DNA from: Gammaproteobacteria bacterium
GTDB lineage: Bacteria; Pseudomonadota; Gammaproteobacteria; Legionellales; Legionellaceae
Assembly (NCBI GenBank): GCA_030147855.1
Contig: JASBUO010000041.1
Location: forward strand, 1-64,000
Direction: 5' to 3'
Length of the DNA stretch: 64,000 bases
How positions within the stretch are numbered: position 1 is the first letter of the stretch; every line of letters begins with the position of its first letter. The position numbers and the translations under genes are program-made. The notes beneath the pieces are model-generated. The model was not told where the DNA came from. It saw nothing but the letters and a program-made list of their open reading frames with translations, and did not search any database. Positions 8,632 to 17,650 of the stretch are shown here, one piece after another.

Positions 8632-9189
8632 TCATGTGACTCTATTTTTTGACAATCGACACAAACCCTGTGACTCAATGCCTAAGGCACTATTAAATTT
8701 ACTCGACATATTCTGAAACGCAATTAAAGCAGTCAGTTCGACAATTGCAGCATCATCGAAGTGCATTTTTAAGTGTGCTATACAGTTGTCAGTCACTGTT
8801 TGCCTGCTATCTGTCATTTGCTCTGCATAATCAAGCGAGGCGCTCTAAGCAGGAGAATATAACCTGCTATTTCGCCACTCGGACAATGCATCTACCTTTT
8901 GCTGATGGTGCATATGTTTTAGCATGATGAATGTATTTAAGTCTACACAAAAAGTACACCCATTCATTTGCGATACCCTAGTGCTAACCAGTGAGCGAAT
9001 AACAGGGTCGATGGGTGAAGATTTTCGAACCAGTACAGCGTACATACTGAGCACTAACAAAAAAAGTTTGGGCATAGACGCCCACACTTTTGCAGGCTCC
9101 AAATACTGTCCATATTTACGTTTTTGGCGCCAAAAGAAAGGTTTCAAATACCACGGAATAGTTTGAAACCTTCCTTTTGATAACCGCAT
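8632..9189 (-). pseudogene. AhpD/carboxymuconolactone decarboxylase-like gene interrupted by an amber stop
   Basis: The frame from the ATG at 9189 (preceded by AAGGA) encodes an AhpD-like alkylhydroperoxidase-type protein with the thiol pair CTFC near residue 79; the usual downstream His appears as Asn. The frame meets TAG at 8845-8847, then continues in the same frame to TGA at 8632-8634 with sequence that fits the rest of the family (LDYAEQMT, then an alpha-helical ELTALIAFQN). The intact product would be about 185 residues. TAG stands where the family has a Glu or similar residue, so a single base change explains it. An 11-bp inverted repeat (9138-9148 and 9162-9172) lies near the start. 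It is most likely a recent pseudogene; readthrough or a sequencing error are alternatives. Confidence 0.75.
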
Positions 9190-9222
9190 AAACAATCCTT
9201 AACCGTTAGGATGTGCCCTAAT

Positions 9223-10644
9223 TTACTTCTTTTTTTTCGGTAAATATAAGTCTGTTATCGAGCCTTCAAATATCTCAGCAGACTGTGCAATGGTCTCTGC
9301 TAAAGTTGGGTGCGGATGAATGGTCAATGCAATGTCTTCTACATCGCAGCACATCTCAATTGCAAGGGTTACTTCTGCAATTAAATCTCCTGCATTAATA
9401 CCAACAATGCCACCGCCTAAAATGCGCTTTGTATCTGGACAAAACAGCAGTTTTGTCATGCCTTCTTCTCGGCCCATACTCAGTGCACGACCACTTGCAG
9501 CCCATGGAAACACAGCTTTTTCATATTTCGTGCCATTTGCTTTTGCATCTCTCTCGGTAAGGCCTGTCCATGCAATTTCAGGATCGGTATACGCAACACT
9601 TGGAATACAAGTTGGATCAAACGTATGCTTCATGCCAGCAATTACTTCAGCCGCTACTTTTCCTTCCGGAATTGCTTTATGCGCAAGCATAGGTTGGCCG
9701 ACTACATCACCAATCGCAAAAATGTTATCAACATTGGTTCGCATTTGTTTATCTACTTGAATAAAGCCACGTTCATCGACTTGGACTCCTGCTTTATCAG
9801 CCGCAATGGTAAGCCCATTCGGTTTTCGCCCAACAGCCACCAAAACTTGCTGAAACACCTCAGGTTTTTTAGTTGCATGTGCCCCTTCCATTGAAACATG
9901 AATGCCATCTTTTTTGGCATCCATCGCAACAACTTTGGTTTTAGTAAGACATTTGACACCTTTTTTCGTCATGCGTTTTTGTAATACGCTCACTAAATCA
10001 GCATCGGCTCCTGGCATGAGTTGTTCGGCAAATTCAACCACTGTTACGTCCACACCCAGGGCCGAATAAACAGTTGCCATTTCAAGACCAATAATACCAC
10101 CGCCTAATACCAATAAGCTGCCTTTAATATCTGCAAGCTCAAGCGCGCCTGTTGAAGTAAAAATACGCTTATCTTCGGGAATAAAAGGAAAGCTCACAGC
10201 CTCACTACCAACCGCAATAATAGCTTTATCAAACTCGATGCTGACCTTACCATCTTTTCCATCCACTTCAACTTGGTTCGAAGAAGCAAACTGCGCAATG
10301 CCTGTAACACAGGTGACTTTACGCTGCTTCGCAAGCGCTGCAAGTCCACCTGTTAGTTTTTTAATGACTGTGTTTTTCCAGGCGACTAGCTTCTTGTTAT
10401 CAAATTTTAACTTGCCAACGCTTACTCCAATCTCATCCATTCCTGCTGATTCATCAACAAACTTGGCAATATGCAAAAGTGCTTTCGAAGGAATACAACC
10501 GACGTTTAAACAAACGCCTCCGAGCGAATCAAATCGCTCGATTAAAATCACCGTTTTACCTAAATCAGCCGCACGAAATGCTGCTGTGTATCCACCGGGC
10601 CCACTGCCAATCACAACAACATCTGCTTTCATTTGTTTTGTCAT
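9223..10644 (-). CDS. lpdA: Dihydrolipoamide dehydrogenase (E3)
   Basis: This 473-residue flavoprotein reoxidises dihydrolipoamide on the E2 subunit and passes electrons to NAD+. It has the FAD motif GSGPGGYTAAFRAADLG, the redox-active disulfide GGVCLNVGCIPSK, the NAD motif LGGGIIGLEMATVYSALG, the FAD motif AIGDVVG and the C-terminal catalytic His in IHPHPTLAE. The ATG at 10644 has AGGTG about 10 bases upstream; the longer frame is unlikely. It is the third gene of aceE-aceF-lpdA, 19 bases after aceF. It may also serve the 2-oxoglutarate and glycine cleavage complexes. Confidence 0.96.
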   Translation of the reverse strand: MTKQMKADVVVIGSGPGGYTAAFRAADLGKTVILIERFDSLGGVCLNVGCIPSKALLHIAKFVDESAGMDEIGVSVGKLKFDNKKLVAWKNTVIKKLTGGLAALAKQRKVTCVTGIAQFASSNQVEVDGKDGKVSIEFDKAIIAVGSEAVSFPFIPEDKRIFTSTGALELADIKGSLLVLGGGIIGLEMATVYSALGVDVTVVEFAEQLMPGADADLVSVLQKRMTKKGVKCLTKTKVVAMDAKKDGIHVSMEGAHATKKPEVFQQVLVAVGRKPNGLTIAADKAGVQVDERGFIQVDKQMRTNVDNIFAIGDVVGQPMLAHKAIPEGKVAAEVIAGMKHTFDPTCIPSVAYTDPEIAWTGLTERDAKANGTKYEKAVFPWAASGRALSMGREEGMTKLLFCPDTKRILGGGIVGINAGDLIAEVTLAIEMCCDVEDIALTIHPHPTLAETIAQSAEIFEGSITDLYLPKKKK

Positions 10645-10663
10645 TTGTTTTATCACACCTTGT

Positions 10664-11968
10664 TTATAATAAAATACGACGCATGTCAGAGAGTCCATCA
10701 CTTACAAACCGTGTAAACCGTGCAGCTTCTGCACCGTCAATCACACGATGATCGTACGAAAGCGATAGCGGTAACATTAACCGAGGCACAAAAGTTGTAC
10801 CATCAAATACAGGCTTCATTACCGAACGAGACACGCCCAATATGGCAACCTCAGGGCTATTTACAACGGGTGTAAATGCAGTTCCCCCAATGCCACCTAA
10901 ACTCGAAATTGTAAAACTACCTCCCTGCATATCAGCAGGCATTAATCCTTTTTCACGCGCTTTCGTACTCAAGCGCGCCATTTCTTTAGAAATATCACTC
11001 ACAGATAATTTATCAATATCTTTAATAACAGGCACAACGAGACCATTCGGCGTTTCGACCGCAATCCCAATATGACAATACTTTTTGTAAATTAAGTTTT
11101 GGCCACTCGCATCCAACGAACTATTAAACTGAGGGAATACCTGGAGTGCTCGTGCAACCACCTTACACACAAATGCAAGTATGGTAGGTTTATAACCTGC
11201 CTTTTCAGCCGCCTTCAGTTCCCCTTTTCGAAACGCTTCTAAGTCGGTAATGTCCGCTTCATCAAACTGTGTTACATGCGGAATGTTAAGCCATGCGCGA
11301 TGTAAATTCTCACCCGTCATGCGCTTAATTTTATTGAGTGGTTGCGTTTCAATCGTACCAAACTGGCTAAAATCAATAGTTTTAGCTGCTGGTAAAGAAA
11401 ATCCTGAACTTGAACCACCTGATTTTTCTTGTAACTTCCGCTTCACATACTGCTCTAAATCTTCTTTGGTAATGCGCTCTTTTTTACCAGAACCTTGGAC
11501 TTCATCTAAATTAACCCCGAGCTCGCGTGCTAAACGACGCACACTAGGCCCTGCTAAAATAGAGCCATCTGATGCCGTCATAAACGTATCATCTAATGCT
11601 TCACCTGAAGCACCAGAGTGTCTAGATGTTGCCTCAGGTGGCAAGTCTGCAGGTAACGCTGTTTTTTCTTCTGTAATTTTATCTTCAGGCAAAATCACTT
11701 CGGCTGTTTTGGCTGCTGACTGTGTTGCTTCTTGTGAGAGCAGTAAAATCACATCTCCTTCAGCTACTTTATCTCCAATATTAAGCTGCATTGACTGCAC
11801 CACTCCCTCCATGGGAGATGGAATTTCCATACTGGCTTTATCTGTTTCAAGTGTTACTAAAGGCGTATCGACTGCTATTGCATCTCCTGCTTTCACCAAG
11901 ACTTCGATGACGTCCACATCACTCGCACCGCCAATATCTGGCACCTTTATTTCTGTTACATTTGCCAT
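10664..11968 (-). CDS. aceF: Dihydrolipoamide acetyltransferase, pyruvate dehydrogenase E2
   Basis: This 434-residue protein carries acetyl groups between E1 and coenzyme A. It has a single lipoyl domain at residues 1-75 with the lipoylated Lys in TDKASME, a Pro/Ala/Glu-rich linker, a peripheral subunit-binding domain near residues 125-165 (SVRRLARELGVNLDEV), and the catalytic domain ending in the signature SYDHRVIDGA. E. coli AceF has three lipoyl domains; one is common in other gammaproteobacteria. The start MANVTEIKVPDIG at 11968 fits the family. It lies 12 bases after aceE. Confidence 0.95.
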   Translation of the reverse strand: MANVTEIKVPDIGGASDVDVIEVLVKAGDAIAVDTPLVTLETDKASMEIPSPMEGVVQSMQLNIGDKVAEGDVILLLSQEATQSAAKTAEVILPEDKITEEKTALPADLPPEATSRHSGASGEALDDTFMTASDGSILAGPSVRRLARELGVNLDEVQGSGKKERITKEDLEQYVKRKLQEKSGGSSSGFSLPAAKTIDFSQFGTIETQPLNKIKRMTGENLHRAWLNIPHVTQFDEADITDLEAFRKGELKAAEKAGYKPTILAFVCKVVARALQVFPQFNSSLDASGQNLIYKKYCHIGIAVETPNGLVVPVIKDIDKLSVSDISKEMARLSTKAREKGLMPADMQGGSFTISSLGGIGGTAFTPVVNSPEVAILGVSRSVMKPVFDGTTFVPRLMLPLSLSYDHRVIDGAEAARFTRFVSDGLSDMRRILL

Positions 11969-11980
11969 CCTCATCCTCCC

Positions 11981-14647
11981 TTAATGTGTCGCAGGATCTA
12001 GTTTGTCAGGATTAATACCATACTTTTTAATAGCGTCTGCCACGATTGATGCGGGTAAGTCTCCTGTATCAACAAGTGCTTTTAAAGCTGCAAGCGCAAT
12101 AAATTTAGCATCTACCTCAAAAAAGTGTCGTAGCTTTTGACGTGTATCACTGCGCCCATAGCCATCTGTTCCAAGCGTCACATAGGGTGCTTCAATAAAC
12201 GGTCTAATTTGATCTGCATACGCACGCATATAATCAGTTGCTGCAATCACAGGGCCTTTTTTACCCGCTAATTGTTGTGCAACATAAGAAGGGACAGCCT
12301 TCTCTTTTGGATGTAGACGCGCATGCCGCTCAAGTGCCATTCCGTCTCGTGCAAGCTCTGTAAAGCTTGTCACACTCCAAATATCAGAAGAGATAGAGAA
12401 ATCTTCTTTTAGAAGACGTGCTGCCGCTTCGACTTCTCGTAAAATAGTTCCTGAGCCCAGCAGCTGCACATGCTGCTTGTTTGGTTTTTTACAAGGCTTC
12501 AAACAATACATGCCTTTCAAAATACCTGCTTCAACCCCTTTTGGCATGTCAGAGTGCGTATAATTTTCATTCATAAGTGTAATGTAGAAAAATACATCCT
12601 CTTGTTTTTCAAGCATCCGATACAACCCATTTTGGATAATCACCGCCAATTCATAGGCATATGTTGGATCATAAGACACACAATTCGGAATGGTTGAAGA
12701 CATTATGTGACTATGTCCATCTTGGTGTTGCAAGCCTTCTCCAGCCAGCGTTGTACGTCCTGCTGTTGCACCCAATAAGAACCCTCGCGCCTTCATATCA
12801 CCTGCGGCCCAAGCCAAGTCGCCTGTACGTTGAAAACCAAACATCGAATAATAAATATAAAATGGAATCATTGCGTAATGATTATTGGCGTAAGAGGTTG
12901 CCGCTGCCATCCAAGAACAAAAAGCACCTGCTTCATTAAGCCCTTCTTCTAGAATTTGTCCTTCTTTCGCTTCTCGATAATACATTACCTGATCACGATC
13001 GACCGGATCGTACAGTTGCCCAACGGGCGAATAAATACCTATTTGTCGGAATAAACCTTCCATACCAAAGGTGCGCGATTCATCAGGTACAATCGGTACA
13101 AGTCGCTTACCTAGTTCTTTATCTCTCAGTAATACGGATAAAATACGAACAAAAGCCATCGTCGTTGAAATTTCACGCGTACCAAGCCCTGCAGTAACTG
13201 CAGAAAAAGCCGATAAATCTGGTGTTTTTAAGGCATCACACTCAGAGCTCCTTGAAGGTAAATAGCCTCCTAACGCTTCTCGATGTTGTTTCAGATATTG
13301 TATTTCTGGGCTATCTTCATCTGGGCGATAAAATGGCACGTCTTTAATTGCTTCATCACTAACAGGAATACTGAAACGATCTCTAAACACACGCAACTCA
13401 GCTTCGGTCATTTTTTTCTGCTGGTGAGTAATATTCATCCCCTCACCGGCAGCCCCCATGCCATAACCTTTAATAGTTTTTGCAAGAATAACTGTTGGCA
13501 CACCTTCCGTTGCAACCGCTTCTGCGTATGCTGCAAATACTTTTTGTGGATCATGCCCACCGCGGTTTAGGCGCCAAATCTCTTCATCCGACATGTGCTC
13601 AACCATTTTTTTAAGCGCTGGCGAATCTCCAAAAAAGTGTTCACGCACATAAGCTCCATCATTGCCTTTGTAGTTTTGGTATTCACCATCGACACATGCC
13701 TCCATTCGTGCCTGCATGATCCCATCAGTATCTTTTTCAAATAAAGCATCCCAACGCCCACCCCAAATCACCTTAATAACGTGCCAGCCTGCACCACGAA
13801 ATAGTCCTTCAAGCTCTTGAATGATTTTCCCATTACCACGAACAGGACCATCTAGACGTTGCAAATTACAATTGACCACAAAAATTAAATTATCTAATTT
13901 TTCACGTACAGCAATAGATAAAGCACCCACAGACTCGGGCTCATCCATTTCACCATCACCTAAAAATGCCCATACCTTACGTCCTTTCGTTTCAACAAGA
14001 CCTCGATTTTCTAAATACTTTAAAAACCGCGCTTGATAAATTGCTTGAATAGGACCAAGCCCCATAGACACTGTTGGAAATTGCCAAAAATCTCCCATAA
14101 GCCACGGGTGCGGGTAAGAAGATAGCCCATCCACTTCGACCTCTTGTCTGAAGTGCGCAAGTTGGTCTTCGGTAAGGCGCCCTTCAAGGTACGCGCGCGC
14201 ATAAATTCCAGGAGAAGAGTGCCCCTGAACATATAATAAATCTGCGCCACCTGGTGCATTGGGTCCTTTAAAAAAGTAGTTAAACCCTGTCTCATACAAC
14301 GTTGCAGCAGATGCGTATGATGCAATGTGCCCCCCAAGTTCTGGTGCATATTTGCCGGCTCTTAAGACCATTGCAACTGCATTCCATCGAATTAATGCAC
14401 TAATACGTTTGCCAATACCCTCATCAGGTGGCATTGGTTTTTCATCTGAACGTTTGATGGTATTTCGATAAGGGGTATGAATAGCACTCGGTAATAAAAC
14501 CCCTGACTTGTCTGCAGCACTTAAAAGCTGTTGCATTAAAAATGCCGCACGCTCTGGGCCATGCGCTTTAATGACGGCCTGAAGTGCGTCAATCCAATCA
14601 CTGGTTTCGGCTGGATCGGTATCTTTTTTTAAACTTTCATTCACCAT
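11981..14647 (-). CDS. aceE: Pyruvate dehydrogenase E1, homodimeric type
   Basis: This 888-residue protein decarboxylates pyruvate with thiamine diphosphate and acetylates the lipoyl group of E2. The length matches E. coli AceE (887). The ThDP/Mg motif GDGEMDEPES followed by a distal NCNLQRLDGPVRGN is present, and the active-site loop MNITHQQKKM is seen in the middle. I chose the ATG at 14647, preceded by GAGGAC; the frame extends 14 codons further without support. It is the first gene of the operon; no pdhR-type regulator lies next to it. The upstream neighbour is a lipoprotein gene 51 bases away on the same strand. Confidence 0.96.
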   Translation of the reverse strand: MVNESLKKDTDPAETSDWIDALQAVIKAHGPERAAFLMQQLLSAADKSGVLLPSAIHTPYRNTIKRSDEKPMPPDEGIGKRISALIRWNAVAMVLRAGKYAPELGGHIASYASAATLYETGFNYFFKGPNAPGGADLLYVQGHSSPGIYARAYLEGRLTEDQLAHFRQEVEVDGLSSYPHPWLMGDFWQFPTVSMGLGPIQAIYQARFLKYLENRGLVETKGRKVWAFLGDGEMDEPESVGALSIAVREKLDNLIFVVNCNLQRLDGPVRGNGKIIQELEGLFRGAGWHVIKVIWGGRWDALFEKDTDGIMQARMEACVDGEYQNYKGNDGAYVREHFFGDSPALKKMVEHMSDEEIWRLNRGGHDPQKVFAAYAEAVATEGVPTVILAKTIKGYGMGAAGEGMNITHQQKKMTEAELRVFRDRFSIPVSDEAIKDVPFYRPDEDSPEIQYLKQHREALGGYLPSRSSECDALKTPDLSAFSAVTAGLGTREISTTMAFVRILSVLLRDKELGKRLVPIVPDESRTFGMEGLFRQIGIYSPVGQLYDPVDRDQVMYYREAKEGQILEEGLNEAGAFCSWMAAATSYANNHYAMIPFYIYYSMFGFQRTGDLAWAAGDMKARGFLLGATAGRTTLAGEGLQHQDGHSHIMSSTIPNCVSYDPTYAYELAVIIQNGLYRMLEKQEDVFFYITLMNENYTHSDMPKGVEAGILKGMYCLKPCKKPNKQHVQLLGSGTILREVEAAARLLKEDFSISSDIWSVTSFTELARDGMALERHARLHPKEKAVPSYVAQQLAGKKGPVIAATDYMRAYADQIRPFIEAPYVTLGTDGYGRSDTRQKLRHFFEVDAKFIALAALKALVDTGDLPASIVADAIKKYGINPDKLDPATH

Positions 14648-14698
14648 ATTCACTGTCCTCAAATCTACATATAACGCCATACCATTCACAAAATAGTA

Positions 14699-15091
14699 TC
14701 AACAGCAATATGGCGTAACTTGGAGATATTTTCGAATTTTTCCTCTACATGCCCCAACACAAACACGATAATCTGCGAGACAATCACACGACTTTTTTTG
14801 GCATTGTAGTGGATCATAAAAAGATTGCAACTGAAGCGCCGTGCGCCTTCCTTGGACACACTGCTCATGAAGATACTTTTTGTAACGTTTGATCATCTGT
14901 GTATGATTCTCTTTTCCACATTGCTTACAGCTATCTGTACAACTTTGCTTACAGGCGGCAAGTTTTATTTTGCATTGATTAACACACGCTCTTTCAGCCT
15001 GTGCATGCTTTGCATCTTCTCTGGGTGACAAAGAACATGCAGTTAGAAAAATCAATAAAGCATAAACAAACCATCGACTATATCGCTGCAT
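14699..15091 (-). CDS. Cysteine-rich putative lipoprotein
   Basis: This 130-residue protein begins with a signal peptide and lipobox (ALLIFLTACS), so it should be lipid-anchored. The mature part has about fifteen cysteines, several in CxxxC and CxxC spacing (QSCTDSCKQC, KSCDC), and ends in CC. Disulfide bonding or metal binding in the periplasm is an inference. I do not recognise a named family. The start at 15091 is chosen because it gives a compact signal peptide; a frame to 15109 exists. The gene lies between the antiporter and aceE on the same strand with small gaps, so it may share a transcript with the antiporter. Confidence 0.7.
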   Translation of the reverse strand: MQRYSRWFVYALLIFLTACSLSPREDAKHAQAERACVNQCKIKLAACKQSCTDSCKQCGKENHTQMIKRYKKYLHEQCVQGRRTALQLQSFYDPLQCQKKSCDCLADYRVCVGACRGKIRKYLQVTPYCC

Positions 15092-15112
15092 AATGAGTCC
15101 TCTTAGCACCTA

Positions 15113-16285
15113 TTAATCTTTCCGCATTTTATCTGAAAAAGACATAGGTGTTGGATATTTCAACACCACCACATAAGACGATACAATAAAAGTTAAAATC
15201 GTCGCCGCTTGAATTAAATTAGACGCTACATCTGAAATCAAATGGCTTGTCAATGCAATACTTGCAACCAATAACGAAAACTCACTGGCTTGTCCGAGCC
15301 GTATCCCCACTTCTTTTGAAACTGCTTTTTTCTCTCCTGCTTTATACAATAAGAAATGGAAGCAAAATGGTTTAAACACTAGCATAAGCACCGCTAACAT
15401 ACAGGCAGGAATCAATACCTGAGCTGCAAACCCAAAATTAAACGTTGCGCCAACAGCAAAGAAAAACATGACTAAAAAGAAATCTCTCAACGGCTTCAAG
15501 CTCTCGGCAATAAAAAGCGAAATAGGGCTCGATGCAAGTGCAACGCCTGCAACAAACGCACCAATATCTTCTGATAGCCCCAACTGTAACGCCAGGAGTG
15601 ATAACCCCAAACACCAACCAATTGATAATAAAAAGACATACTCTTGCGTTCTATCAAAACGTGCTAAAAGTTTTACAAGCACATAACGCTCAATTGCAAA
15701 GGCAAAGAAAATTAAAGCAGGTAATGTGATGCACACTGATACCAAATCATGCCACGTCAGTCCCCCGGTACTTTGCGCGCCATTAATTAAAATTAATACA
15801 ACAATCGCGATGATATCTTGCATCAGCAATACACTAATCATAACTTCCCCTGTGTGCTGATGATGCAAAATTGTGGTCGGTAATAATTTCAATCCAATAA
15901 TTGTGCTCGAAAACATCATCGAGGCGCCAAGCACTAACGATTCATTCACCGACAACCCAAACCACCGACCAATACCATATGCCAAAAGCGCAAAAAGCGA
16001 AGAACTTAAAAGTGCAATCCACGTGACCTTTTTTAACATGTGTAACAAGTTCTGAGGTTGCAGATGCAGGCCCAGCAAAAACAGCAAAAAGACAATACCA
16101 ATATCACCCACCTGACGCACAGCACTTAAATCCGTAATGAGTTTAAATCCCCAAGGGCCAAGTGCTGCCCCAAGCAAAATATAGGCAACTAAGAGAGATT
16201 GTCGTGTATACAGCACTACTGTCGATAAAACCGCGGCTCCTGCAAAAATAAGGAACATCGTATAAAAAACTGTTTCTTCATGCAT
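15113..16285 (-). CDS. Cation:proton antiporter, CPA2 family
   Basis: This 390-residue membrane protein has about eleven or twelve hydrophobic segments and matches the Na+/H+ or K+/H+ exchanger domain of KefB-like CPA2 proteins. Motifs include FLLFLLGLHLQPQNL near residue 80 and QLGLSEDIGAFVAGVALA near residue 235, which correspond to the conserved helices around the transport site. Unlike KefB/KefC it ends after the membrane domain and has no TrkA-N nucleotide-binding tail, so it is not gated in the glutathione manner. GGAGGATG precedes the ATG at 16285. It likely exchanges sodium or potassium for protons; the ion is not determinable. Confidence 0.85.
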   Translation of the reverse strand: MHEETVFYTMFLIFAGAAVLSTVVLYTRQSLLVAYILLGAALGPWGFKLITDLSAVRQVGDIGIVFLLFLLGLHLQPQNLLHMLKKVTWIALLSSSLFALLAYGIGRWFGLSVNESLVLGASMMFSSTIIGLKLLPTTILHHQHTGEVMISVLLMQDIIAIVVLILINGAQSTGGLTWHDLVSVCITLPALIFFAFAIERYVLVKLLARFDRTQEYVFLLSIGWCLGLSLLALQLGLSEDIGAFVAGVALASSPISLFIAESLKPLRDFFLVMFFFAVGATFNFGFAAQVLIPACMLAVLMLVFKPFCFHFLLYKAGEKKAVSKEVGIRLGQASEFSLLVASIALTSHLISDVASNLIQAATILTFIVSSYVVVLKYPTPMSFSDKMRKD

Positions 16286-16325
16286 GTACTCACATCCTCC
16301 AAATACCCTTTTCAATCATCCTAAG

Positions 16326-17051
16326 CTATCCCTCTAAGAGATCAGGATAATCACTAACTAAAGAATCCGCACCCCAAGCCAAATAACGCTCGGCGCACAC
16401 CTTCGAATTGACAGTGTAGAGAAGCACCTGATAGCCTGCATTTTTTATTGCATGTATACGTTTTTGTGTCATCCCATACTGACTCATATGTACAAAACCT
16501 GCCCTGACTTCCTCTGCAATCTCTTCCCAATTTTTTTGCCATTGAAGAAACAAAACGCCAAGCGGTAGTTCAGGCGATAACCGCGCGCACATACGTAACA
16601 CGTTTCTGTCGAAAGAAGATACTAAAGGCAATGGCATATGCGCGGACCAATAACGGTTTAAGCACGCTAAAAACGCAGCTGTTATTGTCTCGGCCTCTCC
16701 TTCATGCGGCTTAATTTCAATGTTTGCTTGCACGCGATGTGAGGCGCACCATGCTAATGCCTCAGCCAAGCTTGGCACCTGCTCTCCTTGAAAGCGCTCT
16801 GAAAACCAGGAGCCTGCATCTAGTGTTTTAATGTATGTACTCTGCGCCTCACTAAACGTGCCTACGCCATTCGTAGTCCTTGATAAGGTTTCATCATGAA
16901 ACACAAATAAACCACCATCAGCAGACATCATAACGTCAAACTCGATGGCACGTGCACCCAATTCAAATGCTTTATTAAAAGCCACAATGGTATTTTCTGG
17001 TGCGTAAGGTGAAGCCCCGCGATGTGCAATTAAAGGTGGTAATGTTATCAC
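16326..17051 (-). CDS. ugpQ: Glycerophosphodiester phosphodiesterase
   Basis: This 241-residue protein cleaves glycerophosphodiesters to glycerol 3-phosphate and an alcohol. The GDPD motifs are in place: HRGASPYAPENT at the N terminus, the metal residues in AIEFDV and the catalytic His in FVFHDETLSRTTNG, with a further motif QANIEIKPH. The length is typical for cytosolic UgpQ-type enzymes and no signal peptide is seen. The start is GTG at 17051, with GGGG about 9 bases upstream. It lies 40 bases upstream of the antiporter gene on the same strand; no transporter for the substrate lies nearby. Confidence 0.92.
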   Translation of the reverse strand: MITLPPLIAHRGASPYAPENTIVAFNKAFELGARAIEFDVMMSADGGLFVFHDETLSRTTNGVGTFSEAQSTYIKTLDAGSWFSERFQGEQVPSLAEALAWCASHRVQANIEIKPHEGEAETITAAFLACLNRYWSAHMPLPLVSSFDRNVLRMCARLSPELPLGVLFLQWQKNWEEIAEEVRAGFVHMSQYGMTQKRIHAIKNAGYQVLLYTVNSKVCAERYLAWGADSLVSDYPDLLEG

Positions 17052-17206
17052 CGCGAAAACCCCACAATATCCCTACTTTACATGCAAATTAGCATACCTT
17101 ATTCTTATGCAACGCGCCACTTCAAATTCCCCGCTATACATTGCAGGCCTTGTTGCTCCTCCCACCATAGTTGCTTGAATCATGGGCGCATTTAAAAGGA
17201 AGCCCA

Positions 17207-17445
17207 ATGCGTTCATTTTATGTTTATATTATGGCAAGTAAGCTCTATGGTACGCTATACGTTGGTTCAACATCCGAACTGGTAAAACGTGTATGGGACA
17301 CAAGCGTAAAGTTAATCCAAATAGTTTTACAGCTAAGTATAGCCGTGAAAAACTTTTTAAAACGTGGCCATGCCAGTGGAAAATAACTTTAATTGAAAGT
17401 TTAAATGCTGATTGGCATGATTTATATGTAAATATTTGCTCTTAA
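17207..17445 (+). pseudogene. GIY-YIG nuclease (UPF0213-like) remnant
   Basis: The first frame gives a perfect GIY-YIG start (RSFYVYIMASKLYGTLYVGS, then LVKRVW). Near 17299 the family sequence continues in another frame (HKRKVNPNSFTAKYS), so a frameshift separates them. After KYS the reading jumps to REKLFKTWPCQWKITLIES, then DWHDLY and a stop at 17443-17445, which means about 25-30 residues from the middle of the family are missing. A frameshift plus an internal deletion make this a pseudogene. Intact members are small single-domain endonucleases of unclear role that spread as single genes. Confidence 0.8.
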
Positions 17446-17449
17446 ATGC

Positions 17450-17494
17450 ATGTCCCGAACAAGTCGGGCCAAGTAGGCGGAAAGAAAGGTTAAC
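17450..17494 (+). repeat. Dispersed repeat, copy B
   Basis: Matches copy A at 3372-3416 over about 45 bases (core AAGTCGGGCCAAGTAGGCGG). Its 5' end forms a perfect CCCGA/TCGGG hairpin. It begins 5 bases after the end of the GIY-YIG remnant, so the repeat may have travelled with that gene. Confidence 0.5.
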
Positions 17495-17591
17495 ATCTCC
17501 TAACAATGGATCCATTGCTCGCATTGATTTACTCGCATTTTTATCCACCTGAAACAAACCTCACCCGACGGTCTTTAATTTGCTCACAAGA

Positions 17592-17620
17592 TTGATTTCA
17601 ATCGCAAATCCGTCTATAAC
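17592..17620 (+). promoter_or_regulatory. Probable promoter of the aromatic degradation operon
   Basis: TTGATT at 17592-17597 and TATAAC at 17615-17620 are separated by 17 bases, a good sigma-70 pattern, 31 bases before the first start codon. A short palindrome, GATTGA-TT-TCAATC (17590-17603), overlaps the -35 box and could be an operator. Confidence 0.55.
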
Positions 17621-17650
17621 ATCACTTTCATTTTTTCTGCGCCAGTTATT

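Noticed and set aside
9138..9172. 11-bp inverted repeat near the start of the AhpD-like gene
   Set aside because: It lies within coding sequence (the FQT and LKP region) with a 13-base spacer and may be chance; no regulatory claim is made.
11250..11984. Plus-strand open frame of 244 codons opposite aceF
   Set aside because: It mirrors the E2 coding sequence, has no recognisable domain and no ribosome-binding site; aceF is certain on the other strand.
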